This document shows, in pieces, positions 35,400 to 45,844 of a DNA stretch of 64,000 nucleotides (positions within the stretch are counted from its first letter, which is position 1; the number at the start of each line of letters is the position of its first letter). The stretch is from Loxodes magnus (Eukaryota; Ciliophora; Karyorelictea; Loxodida; Loxodidae), in contig CAMPDV010000213.1 in the NCBI GenBank assembly GCA_946699065.1, forward strand, positions 62,001-126,000, written 5' to 3'. The notes beneath the pieces are model-generated. The model did not search any database and was not told the origin of the DNA. It saw nothing but the letters and a program-made list of their open reading frames with translations. A program made the translations under genes and the position numbers.

Positions 35400-35970
35400 A
35401 ATAAAACTTCTTAAGTAAAATTTTCTGGACTTGACTAGCTTTTTTTAAGCCAATTAGTATCTTCTACAATTTTATTAGATTTCAGTCTCTTTTTACCAAA
35501 TTCATTTTTAATTAACTATGAGTCACTTAAATTTGCTGTGCTTACTTACTAAAATAATAATCAAATTTTAGATTTTTACTTTCATACCAGTTTCTCTTCT
35601 AAAAATATTTAACCCTCTACTCTTATTCTTAGTTTATTTTTTATTTAGTTTGATAATAAGGTTTATCATTTAATCTTTCTTATAGTTTGCTCATCTTTTC
35701 TACCTTGAAATAATATACAGACTTTTTATTTTCCGGTTTAGGTTTCTGTCACTTTTATTCAACTAATTTTATTATCTAAAAACAAAATTAGGCTTCGAAT
35801 AATTAGATTTGTTATTTCTTTAAGATTCTTTTTTATCTTTTTTATTTGTTCCTTTTGGCTGTATTATAACTTAATTGTAATAATATGCTTGTGTAGCAAA
35901 ATTATTAAATCTTGAATCAACTTTCATTAATACCTGATTCCTCTATAATTTTATTAATTTTAGTAATTTC
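35400..35970 (-). pseudogene. Basic, Gln-rich unknown ORF with in-phase TGAs (minus strand)
   Basis: A single phase from about 35970 to 35400 carries TGAs at 35919, 35751 and 35484. It reads TAKRNKQKRQKRILKKQQ, then QKPKPENKKSVYYFKVEKM, KLQERLNDKPYYQTKQKINQ, VKYFQKRNWYESKNLKFDYY. The 88 codons between the second and third TGA look genuinely coding (Tyr/Asp/Glu-rich, TGG Trp). No family is recognised. The in-phase TGAs without frameshift are notable. Confidence 0.4.
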
Positions 35971-36559
35971 TTTCCTTCTTAGCTATTTCTTTAACCTTCA
36001 CTTAATAACCTTCAGTTAATTAATTTTATGAAAGAGTTAGAATTTTTCATTTTTTCTCTTCTTCTTAAATTAATATTTTTTAAACATGGTTTTTTCCTTC
36101 TAGCTGTTGCATTTTTTAGAAGCGTTGTTTGCTTAAAACAATCTAGCTACAGTAATGAATTATTTTTCTTTGAGAGTCTATTTTAAAACTAAGTAATTTA
36201 AGAAGTTTGATTAAAAAATAAGTCAGCAGACTTAACTTATCCTCCATTTGGGTAAGACTTGAATTGTATTGTGAATTTGAAATGTTAATAGTTTTTGATG
36301 TTTAGGCATAATGATTTGAATAATAGATATTGACTAAAAGTCTTATCTTTATTAATAACTAAATTAATTAAATAAATATCTTTAATTTACTTTTTAAGCA
36401 TTACTATTAAACTAAGATATAATTAGTATCTTTTGATAGTTAGATACTTTCTTACTTATTTAAAGTCTTTATTAATACTAAGATTTTTAAACTTTAGTAT
36501 TATAATTTTTAATTTAAGGTATTTTAGTTATTAGAGGATTTATTATTTCAGAGTTTAAA

Positions 36560-36740
36560 TTTGTATATTACACTAATACCGCCTAAATTTACTGAGCTCC
36601 TTTTATAAATCTAAAATCCTTACTCCTCTGTTCTTATCTTTATTTTTATAAAGTACTGCTTTTACTCCTTTCTCAATCCAGTAAAATCCTAGTTTTTCTA
36701 AGTCAACCTAGCCTCTTAGATTTATTTCTGTTTTTTGCTA
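36560..36740 (-). pseudogene. Short decayed coding fragment
   Basis: A minus-strand frame of about 60 codons reads QDFTGLRKEQKQYFIK then IRTEEQGFQIYKRSS. It ends at TGA near 36562. Possibly the tail of another member of the 30.8-kb type family, but the likeness is weak. Confidence 0.25.
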
Positions 36741-36775
36741 TAAAATCTAAAAAGCTGAGAGATTTCGAGTTTTGA

Positions 36776-37423
36776 ATCCAATTTCTAAAGAAGAAAGTAA
36801 TTTAAAACTTAAAAATACTACAGCTTATGAATCTTACTTCTCTAGCCCTTCTAAAGAACAATATAACTCTTACAAGCTACTCATATGATCAAAATCAAAG
36901 CCATTCTACTGTTGAGAAATATATTTAACTCTAAGCTGATTTTTCTTTCTATTACTCTCTTTATAAGACCAACAATATGAATTATGTGTATGATTACAGA
37001 GCAACAAGTAAATTAATGCTCTCATTTAGCATACTTACTTTAAGAATCTTGCATAGGGTTTATTATACTATCATTTAAGCTTATTTTTACCTAAGAACTT
37101 AAATCTAAGCAAATATAAGTTACACTGCTTATCTTACTATCAAAATACTCTATATAATCATATCAAACTTTAGCATAACTAACTATAGCTATATGCTTAT
37201 TATATCAAAAAGCAAGAGAACCAACATTAATACAGTATTAGCTTACTAAAACTCAAATAGTACCTATTATTTTTATGCTAAGAAATAAAAGAAATTGTCT
37301 ATTCTTTAAATGCAAGAGATTGGTATTATTTCAATAAGAGTGAAATTACTAAGAATTTTTCATCTTTAATAATCTTAAACTAAAATACTAGTTATTATCA
37401 TTCTTTCCTATTAGTTATAATGA
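36776..37423 (+). pseudogene. Unknown 215-codon TGA-free frame (plus strand)
   Basis: Open between TGA 36773 and TGA 37421. From about 36880 it reads SYDQNQSHSTVEKYIQLQAD, FYYSLYKTNNMNYVYDYRA then long hydrophobic/Ile-Tyr-rich stretches. The first 100 bases are better read in another phase (TTAYESYFSSPSKEQYNSYK), so a frameshift near 36885 is likely. There is no ATG at the start and no domain is recognised. It could be a decayed membrane protein. Confidence 0.3.
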
Positions 37424-38823
37424 TAAAGCCATTTAAGTATTATGGATATAGTACCAGTTCTCAATAGCTATTTACTATACTTTTTATCTATGTGCAAAAT
37501 ATTAAAAATGTAATTTTCTAATTCCCAATTTAAAGAGCATCAAGAATTGTAAGATGCTTGATACTCTTTAGCGTCAGTCTACTCCTTCCTATACATAGTA
37601 ATATCTATAACTCTAAATATTAATTTTAAAGTAATCTTTCTTCTAAGCTATCTGTTTCTATATTAGTTATTAGATGTTACTCCTTTGCTATTACCAGATT
37701 ATATTATCCATCATACTTAACTTTAAAATATTATTATACTTCTATGGTATCTTTAATATCTTAGATATTTCCTAATGAAACTGAGTATATCGCTAGTGTC
37801 TCTTTTTGTATTTATTTAATTAAAGAATAACTTAGTTTCTACCTTATATAAGCTAAATTATTTGCTTATTGATAAAGAATCATATTTTTTAAAATATCTA
37901 ATCTAAAGAATGACAAAAGCAAAACTTTTAATTATCTGACTATATCTAATAACTTAGAGAAGCCTCTAGCTGGATTCAAGTTCTAAGAGGAAAATTTTCA
38001 AATAATTATTCTATTTAGGTAGGTTTTTGAAATATTTGACTATCAAGCAAGCATTCGTAACATAGTAATCTCTGTTTGAAGAAGAAAATCGGCAAATCAT
38101 CCTACCTCTATATAATAAGACACCGTTCTGAGTTTATATAAAGTGAGAACTTAGTTATTTTAAACCAGTAAAATTAATTTTTGAAATATCTGTTTATTAG
38201 AATACAAGGATTAAATACAAAACTAAGGTTAACACTTTAGTGTAATGATCGAGATGTTTTGTGAAAGTTTAGATTTATTTGAGTTTTTCTTCAGAAAGTA
38301 AATTTTTATAGTTTATTGACACTATCAATTCCTTTTTTTAGTCTCTTTACTTAGACAAAATAGTATTAATAGCTTCAATTATTCAATATAGTTAAGATTC
38401 ACAAATATTTAATCTTAGATAGAGATTTATCATTCACTTTAATATAGAGATATCTTTAAAGATATTTATTTTGTTACTTTTTATTTTGTTATTAATTTGA
38501 ATTATCAGAAACTCTTCAATTACCTTTATTTTATATCCTTAAACGTTAAAATTATAATGTTACTTATATCTGACTAGAGTAAGTATTAGTTATGATAAAA
38601 TTGAAATTTAAGCGAAAATGATTTTATTCTTACCCTTTACCTTTGAATTCTCTATTTGATACCCTTTTCTTTTTATCTTTTGTTAATATTGATGATGAAA
38701 TTGAAAGAGCTAGTTTTTAATTATCTAACCTTATAGTTTATTTGTATTTATAATTTAATTGGCTAATTATATGACTTAAGAGGTACTATCATAATTAAGA
38801 TCTGCTACTTTTAAAAACTTACT
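37424..38823. other. AT-rich interval, no supported gene
   Basis: Nothing convincing was found on either strand. Confidence 0.3.
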
Positions 38824-40182
38824 TTTACTATTTATTGAATTGCAAAACTTAAAAGAAGGAATTTAAAAGAGAAACCTAGGAATTCAATCAAATTAGACTT
38901 TTAGCTTTTTACGAGCGATAAAGGTTGAAGGTTCATTTATAATAGAGAAGGACGTACACAAGTTGACTATTAACAATTTGAAGAATGAGAAGAAATTAGT
39001 GATGATAGGTAAATAAAAGATACAATTAAAAAGGAATAAAAGTAGGAAAATATTAAAGTTTAAGTTATAGAAGAGAAATTGTGGGATATAACTCTAGAAA
39101 GCGTCTAGATTAGAAGATTGTTTGATATATAAAGAATATTAATATATCAAGATGATACTTATTAGAAAAGTATCAGATAGTATAAGAGGTTATAGCTAGA
39201 CTGAGTTCTAATAAATCGAAAGATTACCTTAATTCTAAGCGCTATTTAAGTTAAACAAACTGTCAATAGAACTATCCTTTTTAAAGCATTGGAAAATTTA
39301 CTACATAAGCTTAATAGTTAAAGGTTAAAAAAAATTATCAATAATAGAAGAGCAATAAATAGCAAAGACTGGATCAAGCTCGAGCAATCAGCATTTCCTG
39401 CGATCATTATAATAGCTCTAAGAATATTTAACTTTGAAAACACTAATGATATCCTAAACTTCCTCTGTACTATAATTTGGCACTTAAATATTGTAAATAT
39501 AATAGAAGGAAATAAAATAAACTGAAGTTAATTAATTATCTATGAAGTTTTGTAAGAAAACACTACGTTAAGTTGCAAAAAAATTAAAATTTTTATTTGT
39601 AAAGTAACTAAGAAACATACAATGAGGCATAAATGTAAGAATCGGAGTAAAAAGATAATAAAGTTGAAGACTAAATTAAAATAAACTGTTATGATTAATT
39701 AAGAGATGAAGCTATTTTGAATCTGTAAGTTATTTGGAATCTGTTAGTTACTGTGAAGAAAATAGGAAAATATTCAATAGTCTTTATTAAGAAGGAAGAG
39801 AAAAAATAAAATAGAACTTTAAATTTCAACCACTCCTGATTATAAACTTTCAGAAATCTGAATCTACAGCTTGGATTGTAGTGATATTTAGAGTTGTTAT
39901 TAAAAAAATAGTAAAAAGGAAAAGAGACAACTTAAATGTCAGAATAACTTGATTTTCAATTATTAAGAATTGATAAATATCTAATACGAAAGCAAAGCTA
40001 CAAAGCTGAAGAAATATACAAAACTCATTTAAATAATGATAATGAATTTTCAAATTAAGATTTATAAACAGGAGATCATTAGTGAAATAAAAAACAAATC
40101 TTAAATTTCTATACAATTAATTAATCATTCGAGTATAAACCTTAGTTTTAGTTAAATAGATAAAATATTCTAATATTAATGA
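38824..40182 (+). pseudogene. Unknown gene family 2, member b, with conserved in-frame TGAs
   Basis: One phase can be followed for about 450 codons without a frameshift, interrupted only by TGAs (38935, 39202, 39523, 39718, 39754, 39859 among others). Coding quality is best at 38880-39540: RFIYNREGRTQVDYQQFEE, then [TGA] EEISDDRQIKDTIKKEQK, IEEKLWDITLESVQIRRLFD, LFKALENLLHKLNSQRLKK, SKDWIKLEQSAFPAII. TGG also occurs (LWDI, DWIK, IIWH). The diverged paralog at 28500-29850 has TGA at the positions aligned with 39202 and 39523. Function unknown. TGA frequency over the whole stretch is near random, so the 3' half may be non-coding. Confidence 0.5.
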
Positions 40183-40309
40183 ATATCATAAATAAGTAAT
40201 CCTGCATCTTACATAATAGAAGATACTTTCTTAGTTCAATTTTAAATAGAACTTAAAAAAATATTTTGAGATGTTGTTAAATTAGTAAGCTATAAACTGA
40301 ATTAACTAT

Positions 40310-40917
40310 TAGATTTATTATTTTTAAGTTACTTCTTCCTTTTAAAAGTAAAATGGAAGAATTTTCCCTATCTTTTATAGAGTTACGTCTTAATTGTTTT
40401 TCTTTCTTTCTATTTTTGCTTTAGCTCAGCTGGATAAGCATTTTCTCCTTTTCTCTTAATACTATACTTTAATTAATTCTTGTATAGATCTTAGGCTAAT
40501 TATTTAAGGAACGGAAAACAGATAGCCTAGTCTTAGGTTTTTCTCATCTTCACATATTCTTTCACGTCCCAATGCTTGTAATCTAGTAATTAGGGCTATG
40601 AATTTTATTTAACTACTTCAGGATACCTCTCTAAAATACTGCTTCTAGCTTTTTATAATGATATGGTATAGAAAAATTTAACTGAATACAACCTTCTGTT
40701 TTTTTAGATTTTCGATAACTAAATATTTCTGCTTTTACTCTGATTAAATGCTAAGTATTAGAATATCAGCTTGTTATTTTAGTTATTTCTTTTCTAATTA
40801 TTCTATGCTTTCCATCAGTTAATTGAACTTACCTTTAGTTGAATTATTCTTCCTAAAAGTCCTTTTACTTTCTTACTTTTCTTTATTTTGCTAGATATTC
40901 TCCTTCATCTTAGACAT
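40310..40917 (-). pseudogene. Unknown basic coiled-coil ORF (minus strand)
   Basis: ATG 40917 opens a 99-codon TGA-free frame to 40618: MSKMKENIQQNKEKQESKR, LMESIEQLEKKQLKQQADIL, EQKQKYLVIENLKKQKVVF. From about 40690 a second frame takes over with better quality: ARSSILERYPEVVKQNS, LLDYKHWDVKEYVKMRKTQ, FLKQLAQDLYKNQLKYSIKR and GENAYPAELKQKQKERK, to about 40310. One frameshift near 40690 separates them. The N-terminal part is a predicted coiled coil and the C-terminal part is strongly basic. No family is recognised. Confidence 0.5.
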
Positions 40918-41753
40918 GAAATAGTTGAAAAATTAATCAATAGGAATTATTCTTGGCTAATTTAGTTCCAATTAATATAGTTGAATACTGATTTTATCTA
41001 GCTCCTGTTAAAAAATTGTATAATGACTAATTCATTTTATTTATCTTACAGAAAGGCTAAGTACTTTAGAAGAGATTTAGTAATTAATATAGTTTAAATT
41101 TTATATAACTATTAAGGTAAAAAAAATTAATCTTAAGATCATCAAGTTACTTGCTTTTAGAAGATACTTCTCTCATTTAAATAAAATCTCTATGTGTTAA
41201 ATTACTCCATTATATCTTTACTTTTATCCTTAGTTTATTTAGAAATATTAATAATTGTTTATTATTTAATTCAGCTTTACTTTCTCTTCTGCATTAATTA
41301 AAATTATAATTCATAATCTATTTTATCTTTTTATCTAAAAATAACAAATTTGCTAAATGTGTTTACTATAAGTTGAAAAAGCTTTTCATTAAATCAATTT
41401 TATATGAGTTTGGTTAGATACCTATTTATATCTATATTTAGTTTATATGATGTTTACTTAATAAAATTAGAATAATATAGTTATTACTAATTTTAAAACC
41501 ATCAAATGTTTCTTTTCTGTTTGATCTTTTTATTAGTTAAATCTATTTCTAAGTATTTACATTTATAAGTAATTTATTCTTTTAGAGGTTATTTTCTTCC
41601 ATTTTATGTAATAATTTTAAAAGTAGTTAATTTTTCTATTTAATTTAATAACTATTTTCATTCAATTACTTTAATTTAATTATTTTCTTAAGTAATTTCA
41701 ATCCAATCAAATATTAAGTAGCATTTTTATTTTTTACTTAATAAAAAATTAAA
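40918..41753. other. T-rich spacer and 5' region of the TRIM-Kelch gene
   Basis: 836 bp without a firm frame between divergent genes. The last 60 bases before the ATG at 41754 are A/T only, typical of ciliate 5' flanks. A promoter must lie here but no motif is identifiable. Confidence 0.35.
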
Positions 41754-43763
41754 ATGTCAGCGGCCAAGTGTGAAGCATGTGAAGAAAATTTCAACTAAGA
41801 GCTTAGAAAGCCTAGGTAGTTGGACTGTGGATGCATTCTCTGTGAGAGATGTTTGAAAACTGTCTACAACATATAAAAAAAAATTACTTGCAACGTTCAC
41901 AACATCACCACGTAAAGACCAATTGAGTCATTACCAATTATGAACTTAGTAAGGCAGTAGGCATAGAACTTTATCAATCCTTAGGACATCTGCCTTATTC
42001 ATAGATAGTATTCCTTAACTCTATATTGCGTATAGGACAGCATAAGAATATGTGTACAATGTTAGTATACATCGCATTAAGGACATAGATGTATCGCTAC
42101 GTAGGATGCAATCTAGCATTTAAAGAGTTACTTGGAATCCACTTTTAGAGCTATCAAGTAGAGACTGATTTAATATATATCTACATTGTATTAATGGTAT
42201 AGTCAGTTAAGTTAATTGTAGATATCCAGAATGGCTAATATGGTTTAGGTATAGCAACAGATCAAGTAGAGTATCAAGTAGGCATGGTAGAAGATGGTGA
42301 ATGATTAATAATACTAAATAAAGAAGTAAATTTAGTTCATTAAAGAAACATCTGATTACTATCAGGTGATAGGAAGTTAGGTCGAAGCTATCTCAAATAG
42401 TTCCTAGGATAATATCAATCAGTGTGAGAACAAGAAGAGGCAGTTGAATCAATTTGAGTTAACAATCTAGGAAAGGTTCTAGAGTATCTCCTAATCATCC
42501 TCTGTTGTATGTCAAGAGAATTTAAGTCAATAGGCACTCTAGAATTTTATCGTTTCTCATCTAACGCAGTAGCTTTAGCCTAACCAAGTATACTAGAGTT
42601 AAATGGCCTAAGCAAGCTAGATCAAGCAACTATAGTTAGCCATAAAGCGTTTATACTAAGACTTTCAATAACGGTTCCTCTACTAAGAAAACAAAGAATA
42701 AGACTTTCAACTCTAGTTAAGCAATAAGGACTAATAACTTCAGGCCAAGTAGCTCTAGTATGATTAAGAGATATAAAAACTACAACAATAAAATGCTTAT
42801 CTTCAATAGGAATTAGCTCTTAGTAAGTCTACTATCACTTAATTATAAGACTAATTATCTAAATTAGCATAAGAGAATCTCAGATACAAAGAGTAGATGA
42901 GAATCTTATTGAAGGAGTAGGAGAGTATGAAGTCTGCATTTAGTTAATTGGAAGCCGATAATAAGAATAATATTGACTAGCTTAAGTAAAAAGAATAATA
43001 ATTATAAGATCTTTCATAGTCATTGGAATAATTAAAGTCTTAAGCTAGATAAATTCAAGTCAGTGAATGGAGTGAGTTGGTGAAGGATTCTATCTATAAG
43101 TATCTAATACTTAAGAGAGTGAATAATTCTCCACCAAGGATAGCAGTATATAGGAGAGTATTCTTTGATACTAATAAGATCTAATCTTACAAGTTGGACA
43201 GTATCAATGGCTCCTGTGTTTACAATGTGGTAGCATCAATGACTCCAATATTTACAGACTTTTCCTCGACACATTAGATCTCTGATGAGTTACTAATCTA
43301 GGTGGGTGGTAAATCAACTAAATCACATCTGGATAAGATCTTATAAATAACTATTGGTAGTGATTCAGGAATAAAAGCCTAAGCTTCTTTGATCTAGCCA
43401 AGAGCAATAACTTAAATGGGATATGACAATGACAGATTGTTGTATATATTAGGAGGGTTGGATCTGTAATCTTAATCTGCATCATCTCATGATTATTATA
43501 ATTACTACAATTCATTGGAGGTGTACGACATAGTTTTGAATAAATCTGTGTCATTGTTGAGTAATAAGGATTGCATCCACCTTAATGGAATATGGGTATC
43601 ACATGAGAGAGTATGGATAGTGGGTGGTCGAATATAAAGTTCAGATTTATCTAATAATTTCCGCAATTCAAGTTTTGTATCATCATATGACGTGATGTTG
43701 AGTGTGTATTAGTAGTATGGGATGGAGTTACCTAAGCCGGCATTTGGTTTGGCAAGTGTGTGA
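41754..43763 (+). CDS. TRIM-like RING/B-box/coiled-coil protein with Kelch repeats
   Basis: ATG 41754 (AAAATG) to TGA 43761 is 669 codons, frameshift-free with TAA/TAG as Gln. An N-terminal RING-like zinc site has C6-x2-C9, C25-x-C27-x2-C30-x2-C33 and C46-x2-H49, including the LDCGC turn. A B-box type 2 follows: C80-x2-H83, C92-x2-D95, C100-x2-C103, H108-x2-H111. A long Gln-rich coiled coil covers about residues 300-435, then Kelch-type blades LLIQVGG (510), LLYILGG (562) and RVWIVGG (619). This order matches RBCC/TRIM proteins. A RING usually gives ubiquitin-ligase activity and Kelch blades bind substrate, so that is the inferred role. The Kelch reading continues in phase beyond the TGA to 44036, interrupted by one more TGA (43890). 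The annotated protein may therefore be truncated. Confidence 0.85.
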
Positions 43764-44036
43764 GTGAATGAGACTGAGTGTGCTTATATTTGGGACAGTT
43801 ATAATCTTCTTTAGTAAACTTGTGTGTTTGACACTAGGTCCATGATAAGGGATGGCAGTTAATATCCTTATGATACAGCATCTACTTTCTGATACAATGG
43901 TCAATAAGTGAATAATGTCATATGGATGTGGAGTAGTGATTCTTACACATAGGCAAATGTGATATATTATTACGACATAAAAGTTGGTTCTTTTAAGTCT
44001 AGAGAGTGGAAATCTATGCAATTGGATGTGAATTGA
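43764..44036 (+). pseudogene. In-phase continuation of the Kelch domain after TGA 43761
   Basis: The same frame goes on as VNETECAYIWDSYNLL, TCVFDTRSMIRDGSQYPYD, STF-[TGA]-YNGQQVNN, VIWMWSSDSYTQANVIYYYD and VGSFKSREWKSMQLDVN, stopping at TGA 44034. The IWMW and IYYYDIK pieces look like further Kelch strands. There is no frameshift over the whole 760 codons. Either the gene suffered two TGG-to-TGA changes, or TGA is read through here. Confidence 0.6.
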
Positions 44037-44056
44037 ATCTCTTAACGAGGACAGTT

Positions 44057-44290
44057 ATAAGTAATTATATTATAAGTTATTAAGTAATAATATTATTAAG
44101 TTATTAAGTTATAAAGTATATTAAAGTATATTTAAGTATATTAAAGTATGATTAAAGTATATTTAAGTATATTTAAAGTATATTTAAAGTATATTTAAAG
44201 TATATTATAAAGTATATTAGAGTATATTAAAGTATTATAAGTATTTAAAGTATTAAAAGTATTAAGTAAATTAGAGTATTATAAAGTATA
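44057..44290 (+). repeat. Degenerate tandem repeat, AAGTATATTTA-type 10-12-mer
   Basis: About twenty imperfect copies of a unit around AAGTATATTTAA immediately follow the Kelch gene. Unit length drifts between 8 and 12 bases. Confidence 0.75.
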
Positions 44291-44322
44291 TAATATAAAT
44301 TATGTATATAAATAGAATATGC

Positions 44323-44420
44323 TTAGAGTAGATATAGAGTATGTATAGAATATGTATAGAGTATGTATAGAGTATGTATAGAGCATGTATAAAATATGTA
44401 TAGAATATGTGTATAGATTA
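44323..44420 (+). repeat. 11-bp tandem repeat (AGAGTATGTAT)
   Basis: About eight copies of an 11-mer with single-base variants (AGAATATGTAT, AGAGCATGTAT). Confidence 0.8.
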
Positions 44421-44500
44421 TGTGAAGAGTGTATGAGGCGAGTGAGTTAATTGAAATAAGAAAAGAAAGAAAAGAACAAAAGAAAAGTAAGAAAAGAAAG

Positions 44501-45055
44501 AAAAAAGTAAAAAAGTAAAAAAGTAAAAAAGTAAAAAAGTAAAAAAGTAAAAAAGTAAAAAAGTAAAAAAGTAAAAAAGTAAAAAAGTAAAAAAGTAAAA
44601 AAGTAAAAAAGTAAAAAAGTAAAAAAGTAAAAAAGTAAAAAAGTAAAAAAGTAAAAAAGTAAAAAAGTAAAAAAGTAAAAAAGTAAAAAAGTAAAAAAGT
44701 AAAAAAGTAAAAAAGTAAAAAAGTAAAAAAGTAAAAAAGTAAAAAAGTAAAAAAGTAAAAAAGTAAAAAAGTAAAAAAGTAAAAAAGTAAAAAAGTAAAA
44801 AAGTAAAAAAGTAAAAAAGTAAAAAAGTAAAAAAGTAAAAAAGTAAAAAAGTAAAAAAGTAAAAAAGTAAAAAAGTAAAAAAGTAAAAAAGTAAAAAAGT
44901 AAAAAAGTAAAAAAGTAAAAAAGTAAAAAAGTAAAAAAGTAAAAAAGTAAAAAAGTAAAAAAGTAAAAAAGTAAAAAAGTAAAAAAGTAAAAAAGTAAAA
45001 AAGTAAAAAAGTAAAAAAGTAAAAAAGTAAAAAAGTAAAAAAGTAAAAAAGTAAA
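44501..45055 (+). repeat. 8-bp minisatellite, about 69 copies of GTAAAAAA
   Basis: 555 bases of a virtually perfect octamer array. The long minus-strand open frame through it (repeating FLLFYFFT every 24 bases) is a by-product of the repeat and not a gene. Perfect homogeneity indicates recent expansion. Confidence 0.95.
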
Positions 45056-45844
45056 TTAAGAAAGAAAGAAAAAAAAGTAAAAATTTTTTTTTTGTAAGAG
45101 AAAAAGTGTAAGAAAGAAAAGGAAAAAATTTTGAAGTAAAAAAGAAAAGAAAAAATAGAAAGGGGAAAAAATTGGAAGAAGGGGAAGGAGTGTAAAATAA
45201 ACGAGTGCGTAGAAAGAGATAGTGGAATTAAAGGAAGTAGAGTAGAGGAATGAAAAGGGTGCAAGGAAGTGTGAAGAAGTGGTTGTAAAATTCATGAAAA
45301 TAAAAAAGTCTTTTTTTGCTCAGCGTTTTACACTACAAGAGATTTTTTTTGATGGACTAAAAATTTTGGAATGGACTAAAAAATTTTGGAACGGACTAAA
45401 AAATTTTGAAAAATTAAGTAAAATGGGTAAAACGTAAATATATTAAATAAAAAAATAAAAGAATCATGAATGATGAAAAAATAATTTAGAAAATAGAATA
45501 AAGTAAGTTCCGATATAATAAAAATATTAAAATATTTATAAATTTAATTATTTAGACTTATCGATAAGAAAAACTAAGTTAAAGAAGAATTATCTTATAA
45601 AATATTTATAGAAGTATAAATAATTTGAATATAAGGATAGATAATGATGAAAAGAGATAACTAACTAAATAAGTAAAAGAAACCAAAAAAAGAAATATAA
45701 TTAAGAGAGAAAGGAAAAGTGTAGAGTTATTTTTGGAGATTTACACTATAGAAGAATTTTAAAAATGGACTAATCTTGGATTTTTTGGTTTTTACTTGAT
45801 TAAAAAATAATAATAAATTATTATATAATATAATTTAATATAAA
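45056..45844. other. A-rich spacer with short direct repeats
   Basis: Three adjacent copies of an approximately 21-bp unit around TTTTGGAATGGACTAAAAAA lie at 45350-45410. A related stretch (TTTACACTAT...ATGGACTAA) recurs at 45740-45775, about 410 bp further on. No gene. Confidence 0.5.

Noticed and set aside
38824-40182. Calling the whole 450-codon phase an intact UGA=Trp gene
   Set aside because: Internal TGA frequency over the full span is close to random expectation for this base composition. Only the first half shows clear coding quality.
43351-44021. Minus-strand open frames opposite the Kelch domain
   Set aside because: They are shadows of the plus-strand TRIM-Kelch gene.
44323-45264. 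Long minus-strand frame encoding a repeating FLLFYFFT protein
   Set aside because: It is produced entirely by the 8-bp GTAAAAAA array, whose 24-base period keeps the frame open. No start context, and composition is not protein-like outside the array.
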